From: Actinokineospora spheciospongiae
Lineage (GTDB): Bacteria > Actinomycetota > Actinomycetes > Mycobacteriales > Pseudonocardiaceae
Assembly: GCF_000564855.1 (NCBI RefSeq)
Contig: NZ_AYXG01000048.1
Span: 1 to 64,000 of the forward strand
Length of the DNA stretch: 64,000 bases
Reading direction: 5' to 3'
How positions within the stretch are numbered: the first letter of the stretch is position 1; the number at the start of each line of letters is the position of its first letter. Below are positions 15,487 to 24,819 of this stretch, piece after piece. Below the pieces are notes generated by a model. That model was not told the origin of the DNA, searched no databases, and saw only the letters and a list, made by a program, of their open reading frames with translations. The position numbers and the translations under genes are program-made.

Positions 15487-17382
15487 TCACATCAGGGCCG
15501 GGTTGGCCAGCGGGCGGGCGACCGCCATGTAGTGCGCGGCCGTCTCGTGGTTGTCGAGGTGGTCGTGGAAACCGCAGCGGGCCTGGAAGGTGTAGCTGAC
15601 CCGCTCCGGCCGCGGCGGCGACATCAGACAGTCCGACCAGGCGCGGATGGCCGCCTCCACGTCGACGCCGAACTCGACCGGCTCGCTCACGTAGAACCAC
15701 TCCCCGTCGACCAGCTCGGTGTACCAGCCGGTGGGCGGCTCATCCCCCGGCTTGACGTACACCGGGCGGCACCAGCGCTCGTAGCGGTACAGCTCCCTGG
15801 CGAAGGGGCGCCACTCCGGCGGGAACTCCGGCACCATCGACTGTTCCCACCACTGCCCCACCACCGCCTCCAGCTCCGGTGTGCCGTGCAGCGCGCGCAG
15901 CGCGGCCGCGATGGCCGGGGACTCGGCGAAAACCGGCATCCGCTCGACCAACCCCACCGCCGCGGAGGTCCGGTCCTCCTCGAAGGCCCGCATCAGGCTG
16001 GTGACCACCTGCGACTGGGTCAGTCCGGTGACGTCGCGCAGCGGTTGCCAGGTGTGGCGCAGGTACTGGTTCTCCCCCAGCACCCTGGCCCAGTACATGA
16101 ACCGCTGCATCTCCAGGTTCTCCGGCACCGTGGAGGTCCGGTTGGCCAGTACGTACTCGAAGTCGTCCGACTCACCGCGGATGGTGACGAAGCCGTGCAC
16201 CCCCCGGTTCTCGGTGTAGGAGGTGTTGGGCAGCAACAGCATCGGGTACACAGCGATGCGCGAAACCATGGTGGCGAGGCGGTCGTAGCCGCGCAGGAAC
16301 GAGTTCGGCGTCTCCCCCGGCGCCCCCCAGATCAGCTCCGCGTAGCAGTCGAGTCCCTCCTCGTTGAGCCAGGTGACCAGGCCCTCCCACTGGTTCACCT
16401 TCATGTTCTTGCGCAGCATGCCGGTGAGCGCGTCGTCGGAAAGCGTCTGCAGGGCGAGGGTGAACGAGCTCTTGAAGTCGTGCTTCTTGAGCGCGCGGAC
16501 GATGTCGTAGAAGCGGTTGGACTTGTTCTTGGCCCAGCTCGTCTCCAGTGCCCGGGGGAACCCGTACCGCTCTCGGGTCTTGATCAGCATCTCGACGAAC
16601 TGCTCGTCGGCCTCCAGCAGGCCGAAGTTGGAGTCGCAGAGCACGATCGAGGGAACCTGGTGGAAGCCGAACATGTCCAGCTCGTGGGCCAGGCGGTCGG
16701 TGGAGAACGAGCGCATCTTCTGCCCCACCGCCCCGCCCCAGTAGCAGAACGAGCACTTGTAGGGGCAGCCGCGGTTGGTCTCCATCAGCGCCACGTCGTA
16801 GGGGAAGTGTCCCGCCGCGTTGGTCATCGGGATGGCACCGGTGAGGAACGGCGACGGCACGGTGTCGAGGTCGCCGATGCGCTCGCGCTCGGCCGTGGTG
16901 TGCACCGAGCCGTCCGGGCGCCGCACCGACAGGCCCGCCACCGCGGTGCCCGCGAGCTCCCCCGGGTGCTCGTGCAGGTCGCGCACCAGCTCGGCGAAGG
17001 TGGTCTCGCCCTCGCCGTTGATCACGACGTCGACCCAGGGGAACTCGCGGAACACCCGCTCGGCCTGGTAGGCGACGTGGTTGCCGCCGAACAGGACCGT
17101 GCCGCGCGGGTTGACCTGCTTGAACGTTTCGGCGAGCATGCCGAAGTTGCGGTAGTTCCAACCCAGCACGGAGAAGCCGATGACGTCGGGGACCCGGTCG
17201 CGGAACAGTTCCCTGGTCATCTCCGGCAGTGGGACCCCGCCGCGGAAGTTGCGGATCTCGACCTCGGTGGCCACGGCCAGGTCGGGGTCGGCGGCGATCA
17301 CCGCCTTGAGGTAGCCCGCCGCCAGCGGCATGGAGTCCACCGGCATGTCCCAGGCGCCCTGCTGTACGAGGCAGATGTGCAT
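15487..17382 (-). CDS. B12-binding-domain radical SAM enzyme
   Basis: Encodes 631 residues. The N-terminal cobalamin-binding-like Rossmann region (about 1-150: MHICLVQQGAWDMPVDSMPLAAGYL opening, IGFSVLGWNYRNF, VLFGGNHVAYQ) lacks the DxHxxG base-off motif. The radical SAM core follows with Cys206, Cys210 and Cys213 in the CxxxCxxC cluster motif (GCPYKCSFCYWGG), then the GAPGETPNSF segment. A long C-terminal region (about 420-631) has no recognised motif. Class B relatives methylate unactivated carbon or rearrange rings. It is the last gene of a six-gene minus-strand operon of polyketide genes. C-methylation of the polyketide or its starter is plausible but unproven, and such enzymes are uncommon in type II clusters. 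Confidence 0.85.
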   Translation of the reverse strand: MHICLVQQGAWDMPVDSMPLAAGYLKAVIAADPDLAVATEVEIRNFRGGVPLPEMTRELFRDRVPDVIGFSVLGWNYRNFGMLAETFKQVNPRGTVLFGGNHVAYQAERVFREFPWVDVVINGEGETTFAELVRDLHEHPGELAGTAVAGLSVRRPDGSVHTTAERERIGDLDTVPSPFLTGAIPMTNAAGHFPYDVALMETNRGCPYKCSFCYWGGAVGQKMRSFSTDRLAHELDMFGFHQVPSIVLCDSNFGLLEADEQFVEMLIKTRERYGFPRALETSWAKNKSNRFYDIVRALKKHDFKSSFTLALQTLSDDALTGMLRKNMKVNQWEGLVTWLNEEGLDCYAELIWGAPGETPNSFLRGYDRLATMVSRIAVYPMLLLPNTSYTENRGVHGFVTIRGESDDFEYVLANRTSTVPENLEMQRFMYWARVLGENQYLRHTWQPLRDVTGLTQSQVVTSLMRAFEEDRTSAAVGLVERMPVFAESPAIAAALRALHGTPELEAVVGQWWEQSMVPEFPPEWRPFARELYRYERWCRPVYVKPGDEPPTGWYTELVDGEWFYVSEPVEFGVDVEAAIRAWSDCLMSPPRPERVSYTFQARCGFHDHLDNHETAAHYMAVARPLANPALM

Positions 17383-17403
17383 CTCGGTTCCTCGCTCCCG
17401 GTC

Positions 17404-19041
17404 TCAGGCGGGGAGGTCGAGCAGGTGGGTGAGCACCTCGCGCAGCACCCGGTCGGGGTCCCGCGCGGGCCCGGGCGAGCGCCAGGCGACGACGTTGTCC
17501 GGGCGCACCAGCAGCGCGCCGCCCGGCCCCAGCCCGGCGGTGGCCAGCCAGGTCCGGTCCTCGGCGACCAGGTCGGCGTCCCCGCCGGTGCCGACCCGGT
17601 GGGCGGTCAGCGACACGCCGCGCACGGCGTCCTCCGCGGCCCGGCACCAGTCGTGCCCGTCCGGGCCGGTCAGCAGCACGAAGCCGGGGCCCGCCAGGTC
17701 CAGGGTGGACACGCGCTCGCCCTTGAGCTCCACCCAGCCGTGCGGCAGCCGGGAGCCGGGGTGCCCGTCGAGATCGAGGGCCACGTCCTCCAGCGACGGC
17801 ACCTCGCCGCGGGCGCCGATGACCGCGCGGGAGTCGTACTGGTAGCCGAAGCCCAGCACGAGCGGATCGGCGATGCGCAGGGCGGCGCGGGCCTTCTCCA
17901 CCTCGGGCCCGGTGGACCACTGCAGGTGCAGGTTGCGGAACCGCAAGAGGGTCTGCTCCTGGGCGAAGCGGGCCACCGGCAGCCGTTCGGCCTCGTAGCT
18001 GTCCAGCAGCCCCCGGCCCGCCTCGCCACGCACGACCATGGCCAGTTTCCAGGCCAGGTTGTGCCCGTCGGAGATGCCGGTGCTCAACCCGAACGCGCCG
18101 ATCGGCGGGATGGTGTGCGCGGCGTCTCCCACCAGGAACACCCGACCCGAGCACGTGCTCTCCGCGACCCGGGAGGACATCTGCCAGGTGAGCCTGCCGA
18201 GGATCTCCACGTCGAGGTCGGGGATGCCGACCGCGGCGCGGACGAGGTCGCGGCACCGCTGCGGCGGGTAGTCCTCCAGGGTCTCGCCCTCGTCCTCCAC
18301 GGTGACGTGGAAGACCCAGCGGTCGGTGTTGTTGACCGCGACCAGGATGCCCTCGAAGCCGTCGCCCTTGACCTCGCAGAAGGCGAACTCCCGCCCACGC
18401 ACCAGGTCGGCGAGGTCGGCCTGGAACAGCATGTTGACCATCGGGTTGGTCAGGTCGTCCTCGCCGGTGGTGGCGATGCCGAGCAGGTCGCGGACCGTGC
18501 TGCGGGCCCCGTCGGCGGCGATGAGGTAGTCCGCGCGCACGGTCCTGGTGCGCTCGCCGTCGCGGTCGGCCAGGGTCACGGTGACACCGTCGTCGTCCTG
18601 GGCGAAGCCGACCAACTCGGTGTTGAAGTGGACCGCGACCCCGCCGTCGACGGCCGCGTCCAGCAGCACCCGGTCGATCTGGTCCTGCGCGCACGGCCCG
18701 CCTCTGGTGGGGCTGATCCGGTTGGTCACCTCGATCAGGCCCGGCGGCGGGGTGGGGTAGCGCTCCACCGTGGACAGGTCGTCGGTCAGCGCGGTGACGT
18801 TGATCTTGGAGGTGCTCGGCACCAGGGCGGCGCTGGCCCGGGTGATCTGCTCCTCCAAACCCACGGCGCGGAAGAACTCGCGGGCGGGCGGCTGCACGCC
18901 GGTCGCCCGCGGGTGGATCGACAACCCGCCGCGGCGCTCGACCACCACGGCCGGGACGCCGTGGCGCACGAGCGCCACCGCGCAGGACAGGCCGACGGTG
19001 CTGCCGCCGACGATCAGGACAGGGACACGCTCTTCGGACAC
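17404..19041 (-). CDS. Aromatic polyketide flavin hydroxylase (RdmE/DnrF type)
   Basis: Encodes 545 residues from a GTG preceded by GGGGGAGAG. The FAD-binding motif is [17 protein letters not shown] (GxSxxG variant common in this group), DG motif [18 protein letters not shown] motif [24 protein letters not shown]. The C-terminal 150 residues form a thioredoxin-like domain ([13 protein letters not shown]) as in 530-550 residue anthracycline/angucycline hydroxylases. It likely adds oxygen to the polycyclic aglycone with NADPH and O2. Its closest relative in the window is the hydroxylase at 44062-45708; the two share motifs and length throughout and look like paralogues with different positions of attack. 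Confidence 0.9.
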   Translation of the reverse strand: MSEERVPVLIVGGSTVGLSCAVALVRHGVPAVVVERRGGLSIHPRATGVQPPAREFFRAVGLEEQITRASAALVPSTSKINVTALTDDLSTVERYPTPPPGLIEVTNRISPTRGGPCAQDQIDRVLLDAAVDGGVAVHFNTELVGFAQDDDGVTVTLADRDGERTRTVRADYLIAADGARSTVRDLLGIATTGEDDLTNPMVNMLFQADLADLVRGREFAFCEVKGDGFEGILVAVNNTDRWVFHVTVEDEGETLEDYPPQRCRDLVRAAVGIPDLDVEILGRLTWQMSSRVAESTCSGRVFLVGDAAHTIPPIGAFGLSTGISDGHNLAWKLAMVVRGEAGRGLLDSYEAERLPVARFAQEQTLLRFRNLHLQWSTGPEVEKARAALRIADPLVLGFGYQYDSRAVIGARGEVPSLEDVALDLDGHPGSRLPHGWVELKGERVSTLDLAGPGFVLLTGPDGHDWCRAAEDAVRGVSLTAHRVGTGGDADLVAEDRTWLATAGLGPGGALLVRPDNVVAWRSPGPARDPDRVLREVLTHLLDLPA

Positions 19042-19079
19042 ACTCTCCCCCTCTCGGTTCGGTTGGCTCGTCCGCCCGG

Positions 19080-20150
19080 TCACCGGCGCACGGCCTCGAC
19101 CACGCTCGACGACGCCACGCCGGACCACGCGGGCCGGATGGGCAGGATGCGCTGCAACTCGAAGCCCGCCGCCTTGACCAGGGCGGCGAAGTCCACCCTG
19201 GACCGCTCCTTGGCGCCGGTGTTCAGCAGCATGTTGACGTCGCTGCGGGCGGCGATCTGCGACGGGATCGAGCTGTCGAACTGCGCCGGGTACAGCGTCT
19301 CGACGATCAGCAGCTTCGCGCCGGGGCGCATGGCCGCGTGGCAGTTGACGAGGATTTCGACGCTGCGCTGATCGCTCCAGTCGTGCAGGACGTTGTTGAG
19401 CAGGTAGGCGTCGCCGCCCTCGGGCACCGACTCGAAGAAGTCGCCGGTCACCAGGTCGCAGCGGGAGAGCACGTCGGAGTCGGCCAGCCGGGCGCGGGCG
19501 TGCTCGACCATGTAGGGCAGCTCGAAGAGCACCCCCTTGAGCTTGGGGTTGGCCGCCAGGATCGCCGAGAGCAGGATGCCCCGACCGGCGCCGACCTCGA
19601 CCAGGGTGCCGAACTGGGTGAAGTCGTAGGTGCTCACGACCGCGTCGGCGGTGTAGGTGACGAAGAAGGTCATCGCCCTGCCGAGGATCTCCAGCATGTG
19701 CTCGGGCATCTGCGCGAACGGGTTGGCGTGCTTCTCCTTCTCCATCACCGAGCGGCCGTTGCGCACGCAGTCCTCCAGCTCACCCCACCGGTGCTGGTGG
19801 TGCGGACTGGCCATCATCAGCGCGAACGGGTGCAGCGAATCCGGTACGTCGGTGCGCAGGTGCCTGCCCTTGGCGGTGAGGGTGAACCTGGTCTGCTCCG
19901 GCTCGACCAGCACGCCCGCGCTGACGAGCAGGCGCAGCAGCCGCAGCAGCGCGTCCGGGTTGGCGCCGGTGTGCCCGGCCAACTCCTCGTGCGTGGCCGC
20001 CCCGTCACCGATCAGGTCGGCGATCCCCAGCTTGGCCGCGACGTGCACGGCGCTGGACTCGTGGTGCGCGGTGATCGTCCGGAACAGGTCGACCGCGGAG
20101 GTCGGCCCCGGCGCGACGGCCTGTTCAGCCCGATCTTCTGTCGTAGTCAC
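19080..20150 (-). CDS. SAM O-methyltransferase (DnrK/TcmO fold)
   Basis: Encodes 356 residues from a GTG. The N-terminal dimerisation/winged-helix region ([42 protein letters not shown]) precedes the SAM domain. That domain carries [19 protein letters not shown] and the NNVLHDWSD motif whose His is the usual catalytic base of plant-type O-methyltransferases. It probably methylates a phenol or carboxyl of the aglycone. It lies inside the minus-strand operon but has its own upstream SARP-box triplet at 20204-20232 and a good AGGAG, so it may start a separate transcript with the hydroxylase and radical SAM gene. Confidence 0.9.
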   Translation of the reverse strand: MTTTEDRAEQAVAPGPTSAVDLFRTITAHHESSAVHVAAKLGIADLIGDGAATHEELAGHTGANPDALLRLLRLLVSAGVLVEPEQTRFTLTAKGRHLRTDVPDSLHPFALMMASPHHQHRWGELEDCVRNGRSVMEKEKHANPFAQMPEHMLEILGRAMTFFVTYTADAVVSTYDFTQFGTLVEVGAGRGILLSAILAANPKLKGVLFELPYMVEHARARLADSDVLSRCDLVTGDFFESVPEGGDAYLLNNVLHDWSDQRSVEILVNCHAAMRPGAKLLIVETLYPAQFDSSIPSQIAARSDVNMLLNTGAKERSRVDFAALVKAAGFELQRILPIRPAWSGVASSSVVEAVRR

Positions 20151-20203
20151 GTGACCACCTCTCCTGGCGGAACCCGGATGTTGCGGTAATGGTTTTCCCC
20201 GAC

Positions 20204-20232
20204 TCTGGACGGCTCCTCGAAATCCGCTCGAA
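20204..20232 (-). promoter_or_regulatory. SARP-box triplet before the O-methyltransferase
   Basis: Read on the minus strand: TTCGAGC (20232-20226), TTCGAGG (20221-20215) and the weaker GTCCAGA (20210-20204), each starting 11 bp after the last. The block ends 54 nt before the GTG at 20150. The first two repeats match those before KS-alpha at 40102-40119. Eleven-base phasing of TCGAG-type heptamers is the known binding pattern of SARP activators. Confidence 0.7.
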
Positions 20233-20235
20233 CGC

Positions 20236-20850
20236 TCAGACCGAGGTCACCACCTGCTCGTAGGCCAGCCGCGGCAGTCGTTCGCGCCAGGCGTCGGGGC
20301 CGGGCCTGCCGATGTTGACCACGGCGAGCACCCGGTGCCGACCGTCCGGGAAGAACTCCCGGTTGATCCCGTCGGCGTCGAACCCGCTCATCGGCCCGGC
20401 GGCCAGGCCGACCGCGCGGACGCCGAGGATGAAGTAGCCGACCTGGATGCCCGCGTTGAACTCCGCGGTCCGATCGCGCACCGCCTGGTCGGCGAACAGC
20501 GCGCCCACCCACGGCGCGTTCGGGAACACCACCGGCAGGTGCTCGTCGAACCCGTGGTCGGCGGCCAGGACCGCGACGAGGGGCGCGCGGCTGGTCTTGT
20601 CCTTGTTGCCGGGCATGAGCTGGTCGACCAACCGCTGCCTGGCTTCGGGCGTGCGGACCAGCACCACCCGCAGCGGTTGCACGTTCATGGAGGTCGGTCC
20701 CCACTTGACCAGCTCGTGGATCGCGCGGACCTGCTCGTCACCGACGGGCTCGTCGGTGAAGGTGCTGGCGGTGCGGGCGGCGCGGAACAGCAGGTCACCT
20801 GCCGCGCCGTCGAGCACCGCGTGCCCCGTGTCGTCCTGCGGATTCGTCAT
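20236..20850 (-). CDS. Nitroreductase-family flavoprotein (RutE-like)
   Basis: Encodes 204 residues. Family features are the early FRAARTASTFTDEPVGDEQVRAIHELVKWGPTSMNVQPLRVVLV segment, with the substrate-loop Arg and the SMNxQP flavin contact, and the late PMSGFDADGINREFFPDG stretch typical of the malonic semialdehyde reductase/RutE branch. It binds FMN and uses NAD(P)H to reduce nitro, quinone or enone groups. It is the third gene of the minus-strand operon behind AT and a hydroxylase. Reduction of a polyketide quinone or enone, or recycling flavin, is more likely than pyrimidine catabolism here. Confidence 0.87.
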   Translation of the reverse strand: MTNPQDDTGHAVLDGAAGDLLFRAARTASTFTDEPVGDEQVRAIHELVKWGPTSMNVQPLRVVLVRTPEARQRLVDQLMPGNKDKTSRAPLVAVLAADHGFDEHLPVVFPNAPWVGALFADQAVRDRTAEFNAGIQVGYFILGVRAVGLAAGPMSGFDADGINREFFPDGRHRVLAVVNIGRPGPDAWRERLPRLAYEQVVTSV

Positions 20851-20875
20851 GCGGCCACTCCTCTGCGGTTGTCGG

Positions 20876-22492
20876 TCACCGCGCGGCTTCGCGGGTGGGC
20901 AGCGCGCTACCGTCGGCGGCGACGAGCGCGGCGAGGACGTCGGCGACCTCGGGTCGGTCGCCGCGGGCGGCCACGTAGCCGTCCGGGCGGGCCAGGACCC
21001 AACCACCCGGCGGCAGGGCCAGGGCCACGGCGAGCAGGCCGTCGCGGTCGGGCAGGGCGCCGGGGGCGGTCTCGTCGGCGGTGACGACCCTGGTGCTGAG
21101 CCAGGAACCCCGGTCGGCCAGTGCTCCGACGAGCCTCCCCGCCGCCGGGCCGACGAGCGCGGTCCACCTCAGGTCGCGCAGCTCTTCGGCGACCGCCGCG
21201 GTCGCCGCCGCATCGGCGCACCGGAACGCGGTGAGCCGCTCGCCCGGTCGCGGCCTGCCTGCTCCGCGCGCGGGGTCCGGCGTCGTGAGTGGACTGTCCT
21301 GGTAATTCACCCGCAGGCCGGAGACGCCGCCGAGGATCTTGCGCTGGAGCGCGACCTTGATCTTCGGCAGGAGCTTCACCAGGCCGAACACGACCGGCAG
21401 CGCCACCCCGGCGGCGGCGTTGCGCATCTGCACCAGGAAGGTGGCGGTGCGGGTGGAGTCGAGCAGCGCGGCGCCGACCGGCACCCGCTCGTCGCCGTAG
21501 CTGTCCAGCAGCCCGGGGCCCGCCTGCCCGCGCACCACGGCGGCGAGCTTCCAGGCCAGGTTGTGGGCCTCCTGGATGCCGGTGTTCATGCCCTGCCCGG
21601 ATGCGGGGCTGTGCACGTGCGCGGCGTCACCGGCGAGCAGGCAGCGCCCGTCGCGCATCCGGGTGACCATGCGCTGCTGGAAGGTGAACACCGAGACCCA
21701 GACCGGGGCCGCGACCCGGACCGGCGAGCCGAGCCCGCGCGAGAGCTGCTCGGTGAACCGGGCCGCGACCACCTCGGGGGTGGGGTCGTGCCGGGTGCCC
21801 GCGGTGTCGAGCAGCCGCCAGCGGCCGGGGGTGCTCATCGGCACCATCATCATGGTCAGCCCGCCCGCCCGAACCCAGTGGATGCTGTTGCGCGGCAGGT
21901 CGGCCTCGACGTCGGCGTCGGCGATCAACCAGGTTTCGCTGGCCTCGCCGAGCAGCGGCAGGCCCAGCCGCTTGCGGATGGCACTGTGCCCGCCGTCCGC
22001 GCCGAGCAGCCACGGCACCGCCAGCCGCTCCTCGGTCCCGTCGGCGTGGCCCAGGGTGATCAGCACCCGCTCGGCGTCCTGCTCGAAGGTGCGCAGTCGC
22101 ACCCCCCACTCGACCTCGACCCCGAGCCCGCGCGCGGTGTCGCGCAGCACGGCCTCGGTCTGCACCTGGTCGATGCACAGGGTGAACGGGAAGCGGGTGG
22201 GCATCTGGGAGTAGTCGGCGTCCAGCCGGGCCAGCCGCCGTCCATTGGCGTGCAGGGTGAACGCCTGGATGCGCTGCCCGCGGGCGAGCATGTCGTCGAC
22301 CACGCCCATCTGGTCGTAGACCTCGAGGGTGCGCGGGTGGGTGGCGATCGCGCGGCTGGTCGTGGCGGGCCCGGCGGCCGCGTCCACCAGCCGGACCGCG
22401 ATGCCGCGCCGGGCCAGCTCGACGGCCGCGGTCAGCCCGACCGGGCCCGCGCCGACCACCAGCACCAGCGGTGGTGTCTCGTTCACCGACAT
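20876..22492 (-). CDS. Flavin monooxygenase (MhpA/polyketide hydroxylase class)
   Basis: Encodes 538 residues. It has FAD motif VLVVGAGPVGLTAAVELARRG, DG motif LGADGGHSAIRKRLGL and GD motif CLLAGDAAHVHSPASGQGMNTGIQ. The C-terminal thioredoxin-like part ends in PGGWVLARPDGYVAARGD. It resembles aromatic ring hydroxylases of polyketide clusters and MhpA-like enzymes. It lies 12 nt after the acyltransferase gene stop and 25 nt before the nitroreductase gene, so the three are cotranscribed. The site of attack is not predictable. One of six flavin monooxygenases in this window, five of them in the cluster. Confidence 0.88.
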   Translation of the reverse strand: MSVNETPPLVLVVGAGPVGLTAAVELARRGIAVRLVDAAAGPATTSRAIATHPRTLEVYDQMGVVDDMLARGQRIQAFTLHANGRRLARLDADYSQMPTRFPFTLCIDQVQTEAVLRDTARGLGVEVEWGVRLRTFEQDAERVLITLGHADGTEERLAVPWLLGADGGHSAIRKRLGLPLLGEASETWLIADADVEADLPRNSIHWVRAGGLTMMMVPMSTPGRWRLLDTAGTRHDPTPEVVAARFTEQLSRGLGSPVRVAAPVWVSVFTFQQRMVTRMRDGRCLLAGDAAHVHSPASGQGMNTGIQEAHNLAWKLAAVVRGQAGPGLLDSYGDERVPVGAALLDSTRTATFLVQMRNAAAGVALPVVFGLVKLLPKIKVALQRKILGGVSGLRVNYQDSPLTTPDPARGAGRPRPGERLTAFRCADAAATAAVAEELRDLRWTALVGPAAGRLVGALADRGSWLSTRVVTADETAPGALPDRDGLLAVALALPPGGWVLARPDGYVAARGDRPEVADVLAALVAADGSALPTREAAR

Positions 22493-22504
22493 GCCTTCCT
22501 CCCT

Positions 22505-23557
22505 CTACAGGCCTTCTGCCAGGTCGACTGCGTGCCCCTCGGCCCGCAGGGCGAGGGCGGCGGCGCGCACCGATCGCCGGTCCGCCGCGGGCGGGCCGGG
22601 CTGGGCCGGGAGCAGGGCGAGCACCGAGCTGCCGCCGGTGCGCACCGCGGGGTGGCGCCGGGCCAGCGTGGCCAGCCCCTGCCCCGGGCCCGCTTCGAGC
22701 AGCAGGACGTCGCCCTCGGCGGCCAGCAGCGCGTCCAGGGCGGGCCAGAACAGCACGGCCTCGACCGGCTGCCTGGCCCAGAAGCGGGGGTTCGCGGCGT
22801 CCTCGCGGCGCAGCCTGGCCGCGGTGTAGCCGGAGTAGACGGTGGTGTCCGGTTCCGCCACCGCGACCGAGGCGATGAACTCCTCCGCGCCCGCGGCAGC
22901 CTCGGCCAGCGCGGGACTGTGGAAGGCGCTCTCCGCCGGTACCCGGCGGCAGGTGAAATTGCTGTCGCGCAAAGACTCCGCGACCGCGGCCAATGGTGCC
23001 GTCGGGCCCGCAAGCACGGTCTGGCGGGGGGCGTTGACCACTCCGACCACCACGTCGCCGGTGAGGAAGGGCCGTAGCTGCTCCGGGGTGGCCGCGACGG
23101 CGAGCATGCCGCCGGGCGGTGCGGTGGCCAAGCGGCGGACCCGGTCGAGCACCAGCGCCACCGCGTCGCGCAGGCCGAACACGCCGGTGAGCGTCGCGGC
23201 GGCCACCTCGCCGACGCTGTGCCCGAGCAGCGCGACGGGCCGCACGCCCCAACCCAGCACCAGGGTGCCCAGGGCGTAGTCGACCGCGTAGAGCAGCGGC
23301 TGCGCGCGGCTGACGTGGTCGATCGAGACGGTGGGCCGCTCGGCGAGCCACTCGGCGCGCAGCTCGGGGGCGCCCTCGGCGGCCATCGCGTCGAGCACCT
23401 CGTCCATCGCGGCGGTGAACACCGGGTCGACGCGGTAGAGGCCCGCGGCCATCCGGACGTGCTGCGAGCCCTGGCCCGGCAGCAGGACCGCCACCGGCCG
23501 GGGGGTGCCCGGCCGGTGGCGCTGCGGTGAGCCGGGGCTTCCTGCGGTGCTCAGCAT
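22505..23557 (-). CDS. Discrete acyltransferase (malonyl-CoA:ACP/DpsD-like)
   Basis: Encodes 350 residues with the AT fold: PVAVLLPGQGSQHVRMAAGLY, nucleophile Ser114 in GHSVGE, and His213 in ESAFHSPAL, which is closest to the malonyl-type HAFH signature. Most type II systems borrow FabD, so a dedicated AT is notable. Doxorubicin (DpsD) and R1128 (ZhuC) clusters carry one for starter selection or for editing acetyl-ACP. It is the first gene of a six-gene operon and has a triple SARP-box 46 nt upstream. Together with the Ser-type KSIII at 42998 it suggests a special starter-unit route. Confidence 0.88.
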   Translation of the reverse strand: MLSTAGSPGSPQRHRPGTPRPVAVLLPGQGSQHVRMAAGLYRVDPVFTAAMDEVLDAMAAEGAPELRAEWLAERPTVSIDHVSRAQPLLYAVDYALGTLVLGWGVRPVALLGHSVGEVAAATLTGVFGLRDAVALVLDRVRRLATAPPGGMLAVAATPEQLRPFLTGDVVVGVVNAPRQTVLAGPTAPLAAVAESLRDSNFTCRRVPAESAFHSPALAEAAAGAEEFIASVAVAEPDTTVYSGYTAARLRREDAANPRFWARQPVEAVLFWPALDALLAAEGDVLLLEAGPGQGLATLARRHPAVRTGGSSVLALLPAQPGPPAADRRSVRAAALALRAEGHAVDLAEGL

Positions 23558-23602
23558 GGCGGACTCCTCGCTCTGGTACCGACCGCCACCGTCGGGAGTG
23601 CC

Positions 23603-23631
23603 GGTCGAGCCGGGGTCGACGACGGCTCGAC
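23603..23631 (-). promoter_or_regulatory. SARP-box triplet before the acyltransferase operon
   Basis: On the minus strand GTCGAGC (23631-23625), GTCGACC (23620-23614) and CTCGACC (23609-23603) begin exactly 11 bp apart. The last ends 46 nt before the start codon at 23557. The arrangement mirrors the divergent plus-strand triplet at 23707-23735, so a single 228-nt region drives two operons. Confidence 0.7.
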
Positions 23632-23706
23632 GCCCGCGCCGGAGTCGGCCAGAGCCCGTGTCGGAGCCCGGTGTCGGCGCCGCGTCCGATCCCGTGCCAG
23701 AACGGG

Positions 23707-23735
23707 TTCGAGCCCGCGTTGACCGCTGCCCGAGC
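23707..23735 (+). promoter_or_regulatory. SARP-box triplet before the second methyltransferase
   Basis: TTCGAGC (23707-23713), GTTGACC (23718-23724) and CCCGAGC (23729-23735) are phased at 11 bp and end 50 nt before the ATG at 23785. Distance and phasing match the other predicted SARP sites in the cluster. Confidence 0.65.
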
Positions 23736-23784
23736 CGTGGCGGTGACGGTGGCGGCCCAGTCCGGGTCGGCCAGAAGGAGTGTC

Positions 23785-24810
23785 ATGCCGGGAACAGAGC
23801 ACGGGGTCACCCGCGAGCGGTTGCTGTCGATGATGACCGCGTACAAGTCGACCTACTTGCTGCGGGCGGCGATCGAGCTGGGGGTGTTCGACGCCCTCGC
23901 CGACGGGTCGGCCGACCCGGACACCGTCGCGGCGATCCTGCGCACGAGCCCACGCGGCACGCGGCTGCTGCTACGCGCGCTGGCAGCGGCCGGGTTGCTG
24001 GCGGTCGACGGTGAGCAGTTCGGCCTCGCCCCGGGTGCGGAAACCCTGCTGGTGCGCTCCAGCCCGCAGTACGGCGGCGGGGTCGTGCGGGTCGCGGCGA
24101 GCGACTGGGAGTGGGACGCGATGAAGGACTTGGCCGGTGCCGTGCGCGCGGGTGGCACGCTGCTGGCGGAGAACGCCGAGGCGCCGGGGTTCCCCTACTG
24201 GGTGGACTTCGCCACCCACCTGACCTTCGCCACCGGGCCGGGCGCGGAGTTCGTCGCCGACCTGCTGGTCCCGGCCGCGGCGGGCCGGGACCGGTACGGG
24301 GTGCTGGACGTGGGCTGCGGGCACGGGCTCTTCGGCTTCGCGGTGGCCCAGCGGGTGCCCGGGGCGACGGTGTCCTGCCTGGACTGGCCGGACGTGCTCG
24401 ACGTCGCCCGCGGGCACGCCGAGCGGCTCGGCCTGGCCGACCGCGTCCACTACCTGCCCGGCGACGCGTTCGAGGTGCCGCTCGGCGGCCCCTACGACGC
24501 GGTGGTCCTGGGCAACTTCCTGTTCCAGTTTTCCGCCCGGCGCGGGACCGAGCTGCTGCGCAGGCTGGCGGGCGCGCTGAAGCCGGGCGGCCGGGTGGTC
24601 GTCATCGGGTTCACCACCGGCGACCGCCCGCCCGCCGAGGACTACCACGCGCACCTGCTGAGCCTGCTGATGCTCGCCGGGACCACCGAGGGCGAGCTGC
24701 ACTCCCCGATCGTCTACCAGAAGATGTTGGCCACGGCGGGTTTCGCGGCCACGGCGGCGCACGAGCGCCCCGGCCTCCCGCTGCGGGCCGTCACCGCCGA
24801 GCTGGCCTGA
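23785..24810 (+). CDS. Methyltransferase-fold protein lacking the O-MT catalytic His motif
   Basis: Encodes 341 residues from an ATG with AAGGAG upstream. The N-terminal dimerisation domain (MMTAYKSTYLLRAAIELGVFDALADG) and SAM-binding VLDVGCGHGLFGFAVAQRVPG are clear. At the position where O-methyltransferases of this fold carry NVLHDW, this protein reads GNFLFQFS, without His or Asp. DnrK-fold relatives lacking that base include C-methyltransferases such as BchU and non-methylating homologues such as RdmB. A C-methyltransferase or a recruited non-methyltransferase role is therefore possible. It is followed after 9 nt by a flavin hydroxylase in the same operon. Confidence 0.85.
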   Translation: MPGTEHGVTRERLLSMMTAYKSTYLLRAAIELGVFDALADGSADPDTVAAILRTSPRGTRLLLRALAAAGLLAVDGEQFGLAPGAETLLVRSSPQYGGGVVRVAASDWEWDAMKDLAGAVRAGGTLLAENAEAPGFPYWVDFATHLTFATGPGAEFVADLLVPAAAGRDRYGVLDVGCGHGLFGFAVAQRVPGATVSCLDWPDVLDVARGHAERLGLADRVHYLPGDAFEVPLGGPYDAVVLGNFLFQFSARRGTELLRRLAGALKPGGRVVVIGFTTGDRPPAEDYHAHLLSLLMLAGTTEGELHSPIVYQKMLATAGFAATAAHERPGLPLRAVTAELA

Positions 24811-24819
24811 GGAGGCCCG

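Noticed and set aside
15532-19371. A 1279-codon plus-strand open frame
   Set aside because: It is the antisense of the radical SAM and hydroxylase genes, with repetitive low-complexity translation and no motifs.
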